Below are positions 1 through 12,896 of a stretch of 64,000 nucleotides of DNA, piece after piece; within the stretch, counting starts at the first letter, position 1, and each line of letters starts with the position of its first letter. Under the pieces are notes generated by a model. That model ran no database searches. It had not been told where the DNA came from and was given only the letters and a program-made list of their open reading frames with translations. The translations under genes were made by a program, and so were the position numbers. The stretch comes from Cryptomeria japonica (taxonomy: Eukaryota > Streptophyta > Pinopsida > Cupressales > Cupressaceae), in contig NC_081412.1 of NCBI RefSeq assembly GCF_030272615.1, positions 19,447,932 through 19,511,931 of the forward strand. Reading direction: 5' to 3'.

Positions 1-204
1 GCTGCTCATTGACTAACTTGAAGTTCATATTAACGAAGTGTTGTGCATAAGTGTGAAAGATGGATAACGCAAAATTAAAATCTTTTCTCTAATATCACAT
101 TGTAAGTTATTAGTTAAAACTCTTTGAATATTAACATCAAGAATATATGATAAGAAATTTGAGAATACAAATGTTGATATCTACAAATTAAATTAGTCAA
201 TTTA

Positions 205-605
205 AATTATTTACACCTTGTTTGCAATGTAATAAATTCGTCAAAGTAACTTGTGGCCCAGTTTTTTTTTGAAAATATTGCAAGAATGCATCTACTAGTT
301 GTTGCAAGGTAATGATTGAATTATTAGGCAAGGAGAAAAACCATTCCAAAGAAGTTTGTTTTAAGGATAGAGGGAAGAATTTTGCAAGAGGTTTGTGGTT
401 AAAGAAGAAGTCACTGCACAAAGAAAAAATTATTTTGACATGAAGATGGGGGCCACCTTTTTTATTGTATTTCTCAAAATGACGGACCTCAATATTTTGT
501 GGGTGCTTGGTTTCAAGGATCTAAATGGAAAGATGACTACTTTTAGTGTAGGAAGGGATGGTGGATTGGGATTGTGTTATATTGGCCAATTGTTGTTGTA
601 AAAAT
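205..605 (-). pseudogene. Ty3/gypsy gag fragment
   Basis: A degraded minus-strand piece of a retrotransposon gag capsid domain. The readable core includes FPLSLKQTSLEWFFSLP, then a region like LVDAFLQYF and QVTLTNLLHCKQ. This order (F-P-x-S-L-x-x-x-A/S-L-E-W-F, then F-x-x-x-F, then L-x-x-x-K-Q) is typical of plant gypsy gag. The frame can be followed upstream to about 605 with at least one stop. No protease, polymerase or LTR is attached, so it is an isolated scrap. The gag assignment is from motif recognition; the lineage is not resolved. Confidence 0.7.
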
Positions 606-711
606 AAAATTTATATAAAATCATCTATGGTAGTTTAATTGGATGAATTGGTTTGGGAAAAGTTGGATTGTGGTGGAGGATTCGAAGGTATAGTATGGTA
701 GCCGAGTGGAA

Positions 712-1763
712 CATTGTGGTGTGTAAACTCACAATACTGGTTCCCACTTTTTGGCCAACTTTGACAACTAGATGAACATTTTGAAAAAAACCTTCACTTT
801 CAGACATCTATAACTTTTAAACCATTCAGAATTTGAAGATGATTTAAACTAGTGATTTGTAACATCTTGATTGCAAATTCTAAATATATTTTTTTCAATT
901 TTTTTTGAAGAAAATTGTATTGATATTTCCATCTCCCTCCAAAACTAGTTTTTGTACGGCAAACAACATTTTTTAAGAGTGATGTGCATTTTGAAATGCA
1001 TAACTTTTTTTCTATAATTGATAAAAACTCAATTCTTTCGAATTTTGGTTTGTAAAATTAATGCCCAATGCATGCAATTGGTTTGATAGTGATATATTGA
1101 ATATTTTCATTTTATTAAGTTTTGAAGTTGGACTAATTATAATTTAGACATAGGTGCATGTTTGAACACATAACTTGTTCTATATATATCAAAATTCAAT
1201 TTTATTTTTTTGTTAGAAAGAAGACATCAATACCTAGTGCATAGATATTTTCAGAATTTTTTTGAATTAGTTTACTTTTTTTTCCAATACGTTGAACAAA
1301 GAAGTTCATTTTTGGTGAAAAACCTATGTTTGGTAGAATTAAAAATACAAGTTCATAATAAACTCAATATGTAATAAAATTATAGTCATTGGAAAGCTTG
1401 ATTCGAGGACTACCATACTACATTTGGGTTGTCAAGGTCATTCCATTTGAGCCTTCAACCAGAGGTTTGAATGCTAAAAATCGACAAAAAATTGTAGAAA
1501 GTTTCAGAGAAGTGTAAAAAAGTGAACCCCCCTAAATACCTTCGAATGAACCCCCCCAATATAATTAAAAATTGACAAAAAAAAGCGTTCTAGGGGGTTT
1601 TCTCGAAAGAAGGGGTTCAAGCGAAGTGGGTGGTTCACTCGAACCCCAAAGGTTAGTTCGTTCGAACACCCCTAGTACAGATGAACACCTTCCGAATTTT
1701 TTTTCCCACCATCACGTTTTTCCTTCGTGGGTGAAAGTGGAAATTGTTATTGTGAACTCATCC
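712..1763. mobile_element. Non-autonomous DNA transposon (copy D), internal-deletion derivative of the copy C type
   Basis: About 1.05 kb with both ends like those of copy C. The left end reads AACTCACAATACTGGTTCCC near 727, and the right end carries its inverted partner (GTGAAAGTGG, then TGTGAACTCATCC) up to 1763. Nearly the whole body aligns by eye with 28540-29530, the left terminal kilobase of copy C, including the stretch around GAACACATAACTTGTTC. The right ~100 bp resembles 63850-63918. It has no gene, so it looks like the ends of a copy C-type element joined after an internal deletion. A target duplication is not clear; TAG(C/T)..AGTGG occurs near both borders. Confidence 0.75.
1520..1675. 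repeat. Subterminal GTTCGAAC-type palindrome array in copy D
   Basis: Repeated short motifs of the form GAACCCC, GGTTC and GTTCGTTCGAAC in both orientations. The same motif cluster occurs near both ends of copy C (29335-29520 and 63665-63845). Possible transposase binding sites, by inference from position only. Confidence 0.65.
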
Positions 1764-3457
1764 TAGTAAGTGGATGGAGGAGATGGTTGATGCATGTTTG
1801 AGAAACAAAAAGAGATTGGTTGAAGATGGAACATAATTATATTGATTGATAGCATTTACCCTATTACTAACATGGATTATGATTTAGGGTTTCAAGAGGA
1901 GGTGTAGATGTAGGAGATGAAGGGGATCTAAATAATGATGATGTTTCCTCTTTTTTTGGGTTGGATTTTGTTCATTTTATTTAGGGGTTATAGTAATCTG
2001 GCCCCCTGTTGTGTGGGGGAAGTTTTTGCTACCTTGTTTATTCTTCTCCACTTCTTGGAGGGCTCTTTTGATTTGTTTTCTCCCCTCTCTATTCTCGATC
2101 AAGGAGGACCATTTTTGGACACTTTGTTGTTGTGTGCCCTCATTGTCAGGCCCCCTTGTTACTAGGGTTTACAATTTGGAGTGTTTGTTCATTATGGATA
2201 CATTTTGTAGTGTTGGTGACTTTCTCCCTTACCATTCTTGTCATTGGTCCTACTGTCTTTGCAACTTGTTGTTTGGTTCCTCCCTACGTTCATGGGGTTT
2301 TCTCTGCCTATTGTGTTGTAGATGGTGATTGATTTCCTTCCACTGAGGTGGTTGTGGTGCAGTTTGGGGTTGATTTACTAGTTATGTGTTTTAGGCGGGT
2401 GTTGCTCTTTATATAGGTTGTTGGTGCGGTTTGAGGTTCTACAACTTGGCCTTCTAGGTGGGTGTGTTGGCCTCCCTATCAACCCCTCTTCTTGTGAGGT
2501 CTTTAGTTACCAAAGGTTGTGATGGCCTCACAGTTTTTGGATTTCTTGTGGTTGTTTCTTTATCTTTCTCTAGTTTCTTTTTTTCTCCTGGATTGTCCTA
2601 TTACTCTCCTAGCAGGTTTGGCAAAGGGGTTTTTGTGGGTTTCATGTTTTTTCCCTTTGTCATTTTGAGGTTTTCTTTTATTATCTTGTTGGTTTTGGCC
2701 TCTAGGGAGGGAGGTGTTTTCTCAGTTCCTAATCAGGTGGCTTCTATTTCTTCAGTTGTTCATGTTCCTCTTAAGGTTGTTCGGGCTAGCAACCTAGCAT
2801 ATATTCATATTGAGGTGGAATTTGGAAGGGTTTTTACTCTAGGGTTTCAACCTCTTAGATGCCTAGGGTAGAGGACTTCAGAGGTGTGCTAAGGTGGTGC
2901 CCTTTTTTATGGATGATCTGGTATTTTGATGTTATTTGTGGGTAGGTGTTGGATGCACAAAGAGGGTCGGTTACCTTGTGGGTGCTTAACTGGAGATTTT
3001 TTTTCTTCCTTCATGTTTGCTTTAGTGACAACTGTTGAATCCCTTTGGTGGATGTTGCCCTCTAGGATTTTTACACTTGCCTCTTCCTTTCCTCCCCCTC
3101 TTAGTTGCTATCTAAGGAAGATTTGCTCAAGTGCTCTTGCTTGCCAATCAAAAAGGGGCCTTGCTGGTGGTTTGTTGTCTTATGGAGACTCTACTACAAA
3201 TGGGCCTATTGAGGTGGTTCATTTTTTTGTGTTTGCAGGGTTTTTTAGACTATGGTTTAAGGCAACCTATTATGGGACTTCTATTTGTAAAGGTTTGGAG
3301 GGGCCTTTCAAAACCTTATGAATTAGGTTTATTCCACTAGTTGGACATGCTATCTAGTGTTGTGCTAGATTGTCTAGGTTTTTTGTGCCATTGGCTTCTT
3401 TGGTTTTAGCTTAAGATGTTTACTAAGAAGATGGTTGAGGGTGTATGTTGAAACCCC
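1764..3457. other. G/T-rich unidentified DNA without a supported gene
   Basis: Pyrimidine-poor, G/T-rich plus strand with several chance frames rich in Phe, Leu and Cys. I see no conserved domain, no repeat structure and no terminal repeat. It could be the decayed 3' part of a LINE or other element, but nothing in it proves that. Confidence 0.3.
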
Positions 3458-4030
3458 TTAGTTCTGGTTATGTAGTTCTATTTGGTTCAAGACCCTTGGT
3501 CCACAGATTCTTGTTCTGGTAAAAAGCCTCATTTTAGAAAAGGCTTTGTCTTTTTTGGTTTGTGGTATGTATGTAGAAACATTGGCTATTGATGTTGGAA
3601 TAGTTATGGATATCTTAACTTGGGTTGTAGTAATGGAGTAACCAATCACTTCCACGAAACTAGATAACATCACAATTTTATCATCCACTATGTGAGCTAT
3701 GCCATGTAGAACTTCCACATCATGTTCATTACCTTGAATCAACTTCCTTAAGCCTTCAATCAATGGGATTGCCTCTTTAACCAAGTGCTCTTAACTCACA
3801 ATTTTTTTAAGATCTTCCAATTGCTTTTTAATATTTTCTAATTATTCATTAGACACCTATATTGAGGGGTCGTCCTTATCTTGAGAAGCATGAGGAGAGG
3901 GATTCTCAGTAATATTAAGAAAGGTAGGTGCTAGATTAAGAGAAGATGAAGCAACCAAGCTCCTAGGTGGGAATAAATTAACAGTCAACTCAAGCTCAAC
4001 ACCATTAGCATTAGAACCACAAGAAGCCAT
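3458..4030 (-). pseudogene. Broken minus-strand ORF of unknown function
   Basis: From an ATG at 4030 a frame reads MASCGSNANGVELELTVN and continues through a Ser/Pro-rich stretch. After stops near 3856 it resumes with a charged, helical-looking segment (LENIKKQLEDLKK, then VKEAIPLIEGLRKLIQ), which suggests a short coiled coil. The segments remain roughly in register, so they may be one former ORF of about 190 codons. I do not recognise the family; an ORF of a retroelement or a small plant-specific gene are both possible. Confidence 0.35.
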
Positions 4031-4199
4031 GACTCTATAACTTCTTGTCACATGGATATTCAATTAGAAACATTATTTTATGAAACTCATAAACAAGTAC
4101 AAGTTCCAACAACACATAATTGATCCTAGGAAAGGAATACAAAAATTTAGAGGCAAAAGTAAAAGAATTGGTTTATACTTTCAATATTGATGCAAGAAC

Positions 4200-5060
4200 A
4201 TCTAAGTAGTTCATTCGGTTGGAACAGTTAGCAACTTGGAGTTGCTTGGAGATTATTGTGTTTCTTCATGTTTGTGAATTTAGAGTTACAAATTTGGATT
4301 TAGCATCTGGAGATTGTTGTCTTAAACATATTCGAGATTCATGGCATTTGGATTTGATTCCAGTGAGATATCGATTCCGATATTGGTCTAGTGTTGGTGT
4401 GTTCTTATTGGTTGGTCTCGCATTGAGTGGAGCAAAGTAGAATTGGGTTGCAGATGGTTTCCATGACTTGTGGATCATATGGGAGTGTTGTTTTGGACCT
4501 GACCGATGTTCTAGGAGGTCTGCACGAAGTTCTAAGCATTATTGGAAGTGTTCTTGGTGATTTGGTCAAAATGTTAGTGTTCTCACGTTTCGTTATGAAT
4601 TGATGGATCTTTGGCCGACTTGATTTAGTTTTTGAGACTTGCGAGTAGTATAAAGAGGAAGTTTGGAGATTGATTTGTGAGGACAAAGATCCGTGAAAAA
4701 TAAGAATTAGGAAAGATGTAGATTTTGGAGGATTGCAGTGTTCTAGTCCAATGGACTGAGGTCTAGATCAGCAAAGCGTTACTAGAGACAGAGATGTGAA
4801 ACATATGATCTGTGGATCATATATTTGAGTTGTTTGAATGGATTTTTAATTATGGGCTACGGTCCATCATGTGTAAAGCTTGAGGGCATATGTAATTCAT
4901 CAACATAATATAAGGATTGAGCTTTGAGGCTAGGTTTTTCCCTTTGAGGTATTTACCAAGGTATATCTAGTGTTGAATGATCTTGTTTTGCTTTGTTATT
5001 TCATGGTGTTTGTGTTATAGGCTGCAAAATGGGACTGTCCTTCATTGGATCTCCCTACCA
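4200..5060. other. Possible decayed LTR-like segment
   Basis: The stretch from about 4855 to 4985 (GGGCTACGG, then ATATAAGGATTGAGC, then GGTTTTTCCC and GAGGT) resembles the R/U5 part of plant copia LTRs. No partner LTR, primer-binding site or reading frame was found beside it. Confidence 0.22.
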
Positions 5061-6771
5061 TGGCTACATCAAATATCTTAAATATAATTGTGAATGATGA
5101 TAATGCAAGCATTTAACAAGTAATATTTTATTATAGTAATGATACAATTGATTAAACTATGCAGTATAGCAATGAAATGATCAATGAACCAAGTTTATTT
5201 AAGCAATGAGATCTAATAAAATCATGATCAATCAATGAATGCAAACACATGAAAGATGAATTTAAAAACTTAATGTCTCTAAATTTGAAAATTTAATCAA
5301 ATTCAAATTCAAATATGAACATTCAAATTAGTAATTATGCAAGCTATAATAGAGTCACCAAAATGAAATTTGGTGAAAAGGTGTGTTCTCTTGTATAAGA
5401 ATGAAAACTAGGAACCATTTACCATTTCCAACTCATTTTATTTAGGGAATAGCTAATTAGGCTCAACTTCAGACCTCTAGGGGAGTTCAGAACTATGATT
5501 GATTATTAGCTTTTGTGATGTGATTGATTATGATTAGATTGAAAATGCAAAAAACTAGAGATAATGTTATAAATTTGACAAGATTTGGCTTAAACAAGTA
5601 GAAACACTTTAGAAAGCCATCGTAGAAGTAGAGATTTGGAAATAAGATATTGAAAGAGACTGTCGCTAAAATTTTGAGTTTAAAAATGTTGGTCAAGTGT
5701 GTTAGGCTCCCTAGACCTAGAGGTGTTTCTATCAAGCTAAAACATTGAATTTCAAATCAAGATGCTCTATAGATCACTCCTTAAATTTTGGTCAAAAAGT
5801 GTTCGCAACATGTGTAAATTGGCATAGACTAGGGGTTTTTGCATGTTTTAAATATGGAACCATGTATCTCAATCTACTCTACACAATCCCAAAACTTTTG
5901 ATTTTTGGATTTGTAACCTACACACAAAAAAGAAGAAAAATATTGTGTTATATAGGAGTTTGGCTAAGTCATACCCCAGTTATGAATTAGACTCCACTAC
6001 AACAATGATGAATGAGAGAGAGCTTACACCATGTTAGGGAACAGGCTTAAAGCCTTAATAAAATGATTGATTTGAGAAAATACCTTGATGTGAAACCTAT
6101 TGCCTTGGAAATCACACAAAGCTTGATGTTGCTTGATAGGTATTAGTGTGTGGGTTCACTCATGGAGGAACGGATAATTTAATCATGGTTGTTGAACTTT
6201 GATGCTTGAATTCTTTACTTTATATTTCTCCTCGATTCCCTTGAAGATACCTAATTGTGTACTCAATTGTAATGTTAGGAATTGTGATTTGAAAGAGATA
6301 CATGTTCAAATGAGGGGTCTTGAGTTGTATTTATACATAACTTACACCTTTGTAGGAAAATTATTTGAAGAAGGCTAGCACTTTCTTTCTATTTGAGCTA
6401 CAAAAAATATTAGTGAGCATGCAATATGTTTGGCTTCTAAACTTGGTCATGGAATGAACACAACTAGACATGAATCAGGGGCATGAGGCACAACCATCAA
6501 AGTGAGCCCAAAATGAGTGTGAAATCATAGAAGATACAATTAATGACACTACACTTGTTAAAGGTATGTATGAAAAATGTAATTACATATATTTTGAAAC
6601 CCAAATATTTAACTTTCTGAGTAATTTCCATAACATGGAAAATTGTAGCTACAATTCACCATAATAAACTAGTGAATATATATGAGATTAAAGGATTTGT
6701 GGAATAAATTTAGATGAGGTATATTCTTAGGTTGAAAAAAATGAAATAATTTTTATATGTATATGCATTAA

Positions 6772-6773
<2 letters not shown>
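5060..6773. other. AT-rich DNA, no gene recognised
   Basis: Short chance frames only. Near 5280-5330 there is a small run of TTCAAAT-type repeats. I see no domain, hairpin cluster or element boundary. Confidence 0.4.
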
Positions 6774-6831
<58 letters not shown>

Positions 6832-6837
6832 TGTGTG
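6774..6837. repeat. (GT)n microsatellite
   Basis: About 32 consecutive GT units with one GG interruption near 6828. Confidence 0.97.
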
Positions 6838-6979
6838 ACTTGTGATGTTAATAAATTATGATATCCATGTGCAAACTAGGTTCTCAAATTTCTGGTTGTT
6901 CTATGAATATGCCATTCTATGTTTGTAAATTCATGAGTCTCATAGTCTCATGTCTAATTTCGGATCATTCTGTATGAGT

Positions 6980-8710
6980 TTTATCTATTGTATTATAAAA
7001 TGGATGTGATCTAGTTTGATTAGGATGATTGTATGTATTAATTTTTTTAAATAATCCTTCACACCTCATTGAAATCGTATCTAGTTATCATTTTATAGAG
7101 AGAAAAGCTCCATGGTCATTCATGCACAAAGTACAATACAATGGTTCTTTTGGAGAATTAAAAATTAAAAAGATGGTATTCTTAATAGAGATGGGGTATT
7201 TCCTATTTCAATTACAAGTTGAATAGTGTAATTTTCCACCTGGTGAGTTATTTCCTTTATTTTCAAGGTGTTATTAGGATGATATATATCTTCTTTTAGA
7301 CTTGACAATTTCTATCGTCCATTAAAGTGGTTGTAGCACCCCAAACTACGTTGAATGTAATTGACTCAATTATTTTGAGACTTGTGTGTTTATATGTATG
7401 CATGCTTTTGCATTTGTCAATTAGTTATTGTAGTGATATTGAGTTTTACATTGGTTGAATGATGTATTCCATGGTTTTCTTGAATTGGCACAAGAAATTG
7501 CTTATGAAATTTCTTAAATGGAAGAAGCCCTACTCCAATCAAATGGCTTGGAAACTAGTGAATGGACACACACCTCAACAACACCAATTTATGAAATCAA
7601 TACCTCATTGTAATGGTGGATAGTAAGAAACATAAGCATGCTACTTGGGTTGCCCTGAAAAAACATTACTTTCCGCTTTAATAATAAATTGGTAACACAT
7701 GTTTTGTCATTCTATGAATTAACATGAATAACTATTTTTTTCATAAATAAGAATAAATATTATCTTTGAACTAATCAATCTAATTACAATTATATTTGGT
7801 TGTTGTATTGAAATTTGTAATCATTGTTTACCTTATATAGTGTGATTTTCCATAGTGATTTGTTTCCTTTATTTTCAAGGTGTTATTAGGATGATTTATA
7901 TTTTAGTTTAGATTTGGCAATTGGTATCGTCTATTGAAGTGGTTGTAGCACCCCAAACTATGTTGAATGTTAATGAAACGTATTTTGAGACTTGTGTGTT
8001 TATATGTATGCATGCTTTTGCATTTGTCAATTAATTATTCTATTGATATTGAGTTCTAGATTGATTAAATGATATATTCCATGGTTTTCTTAAATTGGCA
8101 CAAGAAATCACTTGTGAAATTTCTTAAATGGAAGAAGCCCTACTCTAATCAAATGGCTTGAAAACTAGTGAATGGACACACACCTCAAAAACACTAATAT
8201 GAAATTAATACCTCATTGTAATGGTGGATAGGAGGAAACATAAGCATGCTACTTGGATTGCCCTCAAAAAAAGCACTTTCTACTTTAATAATAAATTGGT
8301 CACACATGTCTTGTCATTCTAGATGAATAAACATGAATAACTATATTTTTCATAAATAAGAATGAAAATAATCTTTTCAAACTAATGAATCTGATTACAA
8401 TTATATTTGGTTGTCATATTGAAATTTGTAATAATTGTTTACCTTATGTGTGTGTGTGTGTCGATTTGGCACATTACATAACGTATTTACCAATCTCTTT
8501 TGGTGGTTTACAAAGTGTTGGGATTGGCTAAGATCAACAAGAAAACACCAAACTTCCGCAAACTATGAGCGTACAAAGAGTCAAATGAATAATATTGAAT
8601 AATTAACTAAAATGTATGTAGAGGCTTGCATATATAAGAAAGCTAGATGGGGTAGACAAGTTGGATACAACAACTAACTAACCCTCCAAAGATGGGACAC
8701 TTGTGTGCAC
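6980..8710. repeat. Dispersed repeat R, copy 1, with a 612 bp internal tandem duplication
   Basis: Two head-to-tail units begin near 7251 and 7863 at the shared string TTTCCTTTATTTTCAAGGTG, giving a period of 612 bp; they run through the same landmarks (GTAGCACCCCAAACTA, ATGTATGCATGCTTTTGC, ATAAGCATGCTACTTGG). A diverged second copy of the same repeat lies at 17033-17666 and 27865-28530, where it has one unit and is split by transposon copy A. There is no coding content. Which element the repeat belongs to is unknown. Confidence 0.8.
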
Positions 8711-9789
8711 ACTTGACAAGTGTGCACGCAAGTGACTAATGTATATGCAATAGGTGTCTCACTAAGTGAGTATACATGTCTCAACCACATAAGGTGAGAG
8801 AAAATACTAAAAGTTCCTAAGTGGAGACTTAAGCAATGTGCATAGGACTATCTTTAGGCAAGCTAATAGCTAAATAGTTTGATAAAATGACTATTTACAC
8901 TAACACAATACATGCCAAAATAATAGTCAACTCCTTTATGAAGTAGTGGGTAATTTATACTTCAGGGTGCCACCCACAACAAACCTCGCTAGGGGCATTC
9001 CCACAAATCTCTCCCATTATCTTTGTTCCTAAGCCGTACAAAAAGGGCTCCCTTTTGAACTCCCTTATTAATTGATTTGAGAAAAAATGTAGTTGACAAA
9101 GTCACCGAAATTTAAGCCCAATATCAATAATCTGCCACTTGAAGACTAATCATTCTCCACACCAAAAAATCTTCCACTTAAAGATTGATCATGTAGCAAT
9201 ATTGACATGTTCACATTGATCATTAATAACTTGTGGATAGCTAGGTAGTTACCATATCTACCAAAAAAAAAAGAAAAAGAAAGAAAAAAGAAAGGAAAAA
9301 AGAGAAGAAAGAAGAAGAAGATGTGGAAAGCTTAATATTGGGTTAAGATTATTGGCAAGCTGCCTCAATAAAATGTAATCTTCATCAGAGATTTTATAAA
9401 TTTTGAGAACTTGATATTTCACCGACAAGTTTGTGGATAAGACTTATATTACCAATGGCGTGAGTTAGTCATATTTTATGGGTGCTGATTGGCCAAGTCG
9501 CAAAAGTTATTAAGTTTGTTTTGACGCGGAAAAAAGAAAACTTAGGCACCTCTCTTGAAATGCTGACGAAGGAAGTTTTTTAAACTTTTCAGAGGCTGAT
9601 ATCTAGAAAAGAAAGGTAGTTATCATAACTAACTACCTGATAACTGGGTACCTAATAAATTGATATGTTCACAGAAGTTTGTGCGTATGATGTGGAATAG
9701 CATATGGACAACCATTGAATCATAATCAAAGGCAGGTATTTGTGAAGGAAACGCATCCACCATCATCAAATGTTGAGATTTAATGAAAG
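8711..9789. other. Non-coding; purine-rich tract
   Basis: No gene recognised. A homopurine stretch of A and G lies at about 9262-9325. Sequence from 9360 onward leads into the PPR pseudogene and could include its former upstream region. Confidence 0.4.
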
Positions 9790-10330
9790 GACACCTATCA
9801 ATGCATCACAGTAATCATGCATGCAAAATGTGGAAGCATAGACAAGGGCATAGGAACCGGTTCAACAGAATGTTTTGAAAAGATATCGTCTCATGGAATT
9901 CAATGATTGCACAATCTTCACAAACTAGGGTTGTTGAAAAAGTTCTAAAATCTTTCAAGAAAATGCAATTGTCAGTTTTCAAGCCGAAGCATAATAACTT
10001 TGCTCACATTTTCTGCCTACCTTTGCGCCGAAGTGGGAGCTTTAGAACAGGTTATGGACATCCATAAAGCATAATGGTAGGGAGATTTGTGTCAAATATT
10101 ACAGTTGGAAATGGTCTCGTAGAGATTCATGCAAAATGTGGTATCATAGACAACGCACCGGAATTGTTTGACAGAATGCCTCAAAAAGATGTCATCTTAA
10201 TTACAAAATACAATGATTACAGAATATAGAAAATGGATTAGTTGAATCTCTTTTATATAATTCGAAGCAAATTCAATTAGCAGGCGTAACGCCAAAATGC
10301 CCGCACTGCTTTTCTTGAAGACACTTTAAA
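9790..10330 (+). pseudogene. PPR protein pseudogene fragment (PLS type)
   Basis: Several frames together give classic plant PPR text. Near 9820: HAKCGSIDKG. Near 9885: KDIVSWNSMIAQ, followed by VLKSFKKMQLSVFKPKHNNF. Then EVGALEQVMDIHKA, VGNGLVEIHAKCGIIDNA and ELFDRMPQKDVI near 10180. These match the repeat consensus of pentatricopeptide proteins that bind organellar RNA. Frameshifts near 9860 and around 10010-10070 and stops after 10200 break it. It covers only about four repeats, with no start, targeting peptide or C-terminal E/DYW domain visible, so it is a dead fragment and not a gene. Confidence 0.85.
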
Positions 10331-11036
10331 CCTTGTTGTTAAGATGCCAGTTAAACTACTTGTGGTTGTGTTGATGTGTTTCCTTGGTTCCTGTAGATTA
10401 TATATGAATATAAACTGAAAGATAAACGACACCCATCAATATAGATCCACCCAAAAGTTCAAGAATTCGGTTTGGAGAATGGAGGCAAAAGTTGTTTCCA
10501 GATTCAAATCAATTATTACTGTACAAGGCAAGGAAAAAGCGTGTTTATAGGTGGTTATAATGAAAGTTAGCATCATTTTGTCTGTTAAACATAGTTCGAT
10601 CAGTTTTAAATCACACATTGAGCAATATATTAAGTCTAGAGAATGTCAGTTAATTCTGAGTGCATAACACTTTGAAGTATAGAAATCAAAACTTAATGTA
10701 TGTGATTTAAACTGTCCACAGTTGCTCTTAACAACTTTTAAATTATTAAAAAACTTTGAACAACATTCTTGTAGAGACTATGATGATGCTAAATGAAACA
10801 CTATAAAAAGTGGGCTTGCACTATAATAATGTGCGCCATAATAGATATTGATTGTTTTTATCCAAATTTGAAGTCACAAATGCTCTGCACGTAAAATGGT
10901 GAAGCATTGAGAAGGAAGGTTAACAATTTGACAAAGAAGCTAGCAAAAACGTGTTATTACAACATGTTATAGGATATGCATGTTATAAATGTGTTTTTGA
11001 AACTTTCTGATGCTCTGCAAAAAGGATTAGAAAATC
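10331..11036. other. Non-coding gap
   Basis: AT-rich, with no domain, repeat or element border that I can support. Confidence 0.4.
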
Positions 11037-12481
11037 TGTGGTATGGCCAACACACACAAGAACACAAGAAACAAACATTATTGTTAACAACTAAAGATTA
11101 TTCTAAACAGGCATACCAAGAGAGACACTATAAGCAAAATAGAACATTTAACTAAGACAACAAATGCAACAAGGCATCTCCAAATGCCTTCCACCATGCT
11201 TATAGCTCCTCCTCCCTTGTTCCTCTCCTCTCCAAGTTTCCAAATGAGTGTAGCTCTCTGCGGTTTTTTGCACTATAGATGTCTTATGGAGATTTAAGAT
11301 TGAAATGCTTTAAACTATGTTATGCAAGTGTAAAACAAACTAAATAAAATGATATTATGAAATGAACTAAGATTAATTTTAGTCCAAAATGACAATATGA
11401 GTGATTATGCTAAAATGCTCTCTAAAATTCACTATAGGTTAAATGCATACAAGTTTTCAAGATTTTGATTATGAAGAAATGGGTTCTATTTATAGGTAAA
11501 ATGGAACAATAGAGGGTTGAGATTGAACAATCTCAACAAGAGTTAGGATTGAAGGGTTTATGATCCATGTGAAAACTTTCAACACAATCCCAGGATGACA
11601 AATGTCAACAAGAGATGGGTTGAGAGAAGAGGGAATAAGCATTAAATGTTTGACATGACTTGAGAGTTAACTTGGGAGGTAAGGTTAATGTTGAGTTGAG
11701 TGAATAAAACTATTATCCAATAAATAATGTCTTTATCCAATAGATATGCTCTTGTGCAAGAGTTAGTGAGAATAACCATGGTCAAAACAATAAATGCTTG
11801 AGAAGACATATGGGTCAAATGAAGGTTAAGTTAGAGGGAAAGTCTCTAACCATGGGGGCCAGTGGATTTAACCATGTAAGAGCCATTAATGGTCATGTAA
11901 GAGCCATTTGTGGTTTGGAAGACTTTTGGGGTTGGCTTGTTAAACACATAAAGGATTAAATGTTTTTCAAAGACTTTGGAGTCTTTGAGAAGCGACTCCA
12001 AGTTGCTTAGGAATGTCACAATATTTAGGAGATGTATCAGATTAATTAGGAATGTTTAGAAAGTGGTTAGAAAGGTCTAGAAGGGGATTTAGGATTGCAA
12101 GTGGGTTTGGTGGGTGAGGGAAAATATGATTTAAATTAAAATAAATTTAATTTATTTCAACTTGTGGTTGCAACTTGCATTTGTAGGAGAATGCAAGTGG
12201 GGGGGTGGGGGAGTTTAAATGATTTAAATAAATATTTTATTTATTTATTTAAAAGAGGAAAGTGGGTTAAATTAAATAAATAGGATTTATTCATTTAATT
12301 GATTGTGAATTTGGTTTAATGAATTAATTAAAATAAATTGAATAATTTATTCAATTAATAGGAGAATGTTTGAAGATGAATTAATTAAATGTTAATTTAA
12401 TTAACTGCTGGCTAGTGGGTTTATTAATCAAATAAATACAAATATTTATTTAATTAAAATAGACAAATTTATGTGACTACA
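11037..12481 (-). repeat. 3' LTR of element 1
   Basis: On the plus strand it starts TGTGGTATGG and ends GTGACTACA, so the TG...CA ends are present. The inner edge (CTACA then TTTGCCCC) matches the inner edge of the element 2 LTR at 46811. The part from about 12225 to 12470 is a run of AT-rich inverted motifs (TTAAATAAATA / TATTTATTTAA), also present in the element 2 LTR. Length is about 1,445 bp. The outer border rests on the TG dinucleotide only. Confidence 0.65.
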
Positions 12482-12497
12482 TTTGCCCCTATTTGAG
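12482..12497 (-). promoter_or_regulatory. Polypurine tract of element 1
   Basis: Minus strand reads AAATAGGGGCAAA directly before the LTR start TGTAGTCAC. The equivalent in element 2 is AAAGAGGGGCAAAA. This is the expected plus-strand DNA priming site and fixes the element's orientation as minus. Confidence 0.75.
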
Positions 12498-12896
12498 ACG
12501 GTACGGTTTATCGCGTCATTTCAAAGAAAGAAAAATAGGCAAGAAGAAATATGCCCCATAAATGTTAATTTAATGGGTGGTATGCCCCCTCGAGAGATGG
12601 ACCGAAATTTTTTGAAAAATTGGGCGATCTCTGGAAAAAGAACGAAAATTGGCGGGGAGGTAGAAGAGAAGAAGTTAGCAATAACGGTGAAAGAATAGAA
12701 GAAATCAGAGATAAAACGGAGAAATGGGAGGCGTTGGAAGTTCACGGGGACCACGGCGGTGAGCGGGGTAAAATTAGGGTTAGGGCGAAGGATATATATT
12801 GGGGTGAAGGGGTAAAAACAAGGTCATTTGCATTCATCTCCATAGTGATTCAAAGGTCTGATAGCGACTTTGGTGAAAGAGCGAGTAGCGGTCAAG

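Noticed and set aside
1935-3340. Several plus-strand frames of 60-137 codons
   Set aside because: Biased composition from G/T-rich DNA; overlapping frames, no conserved motif.
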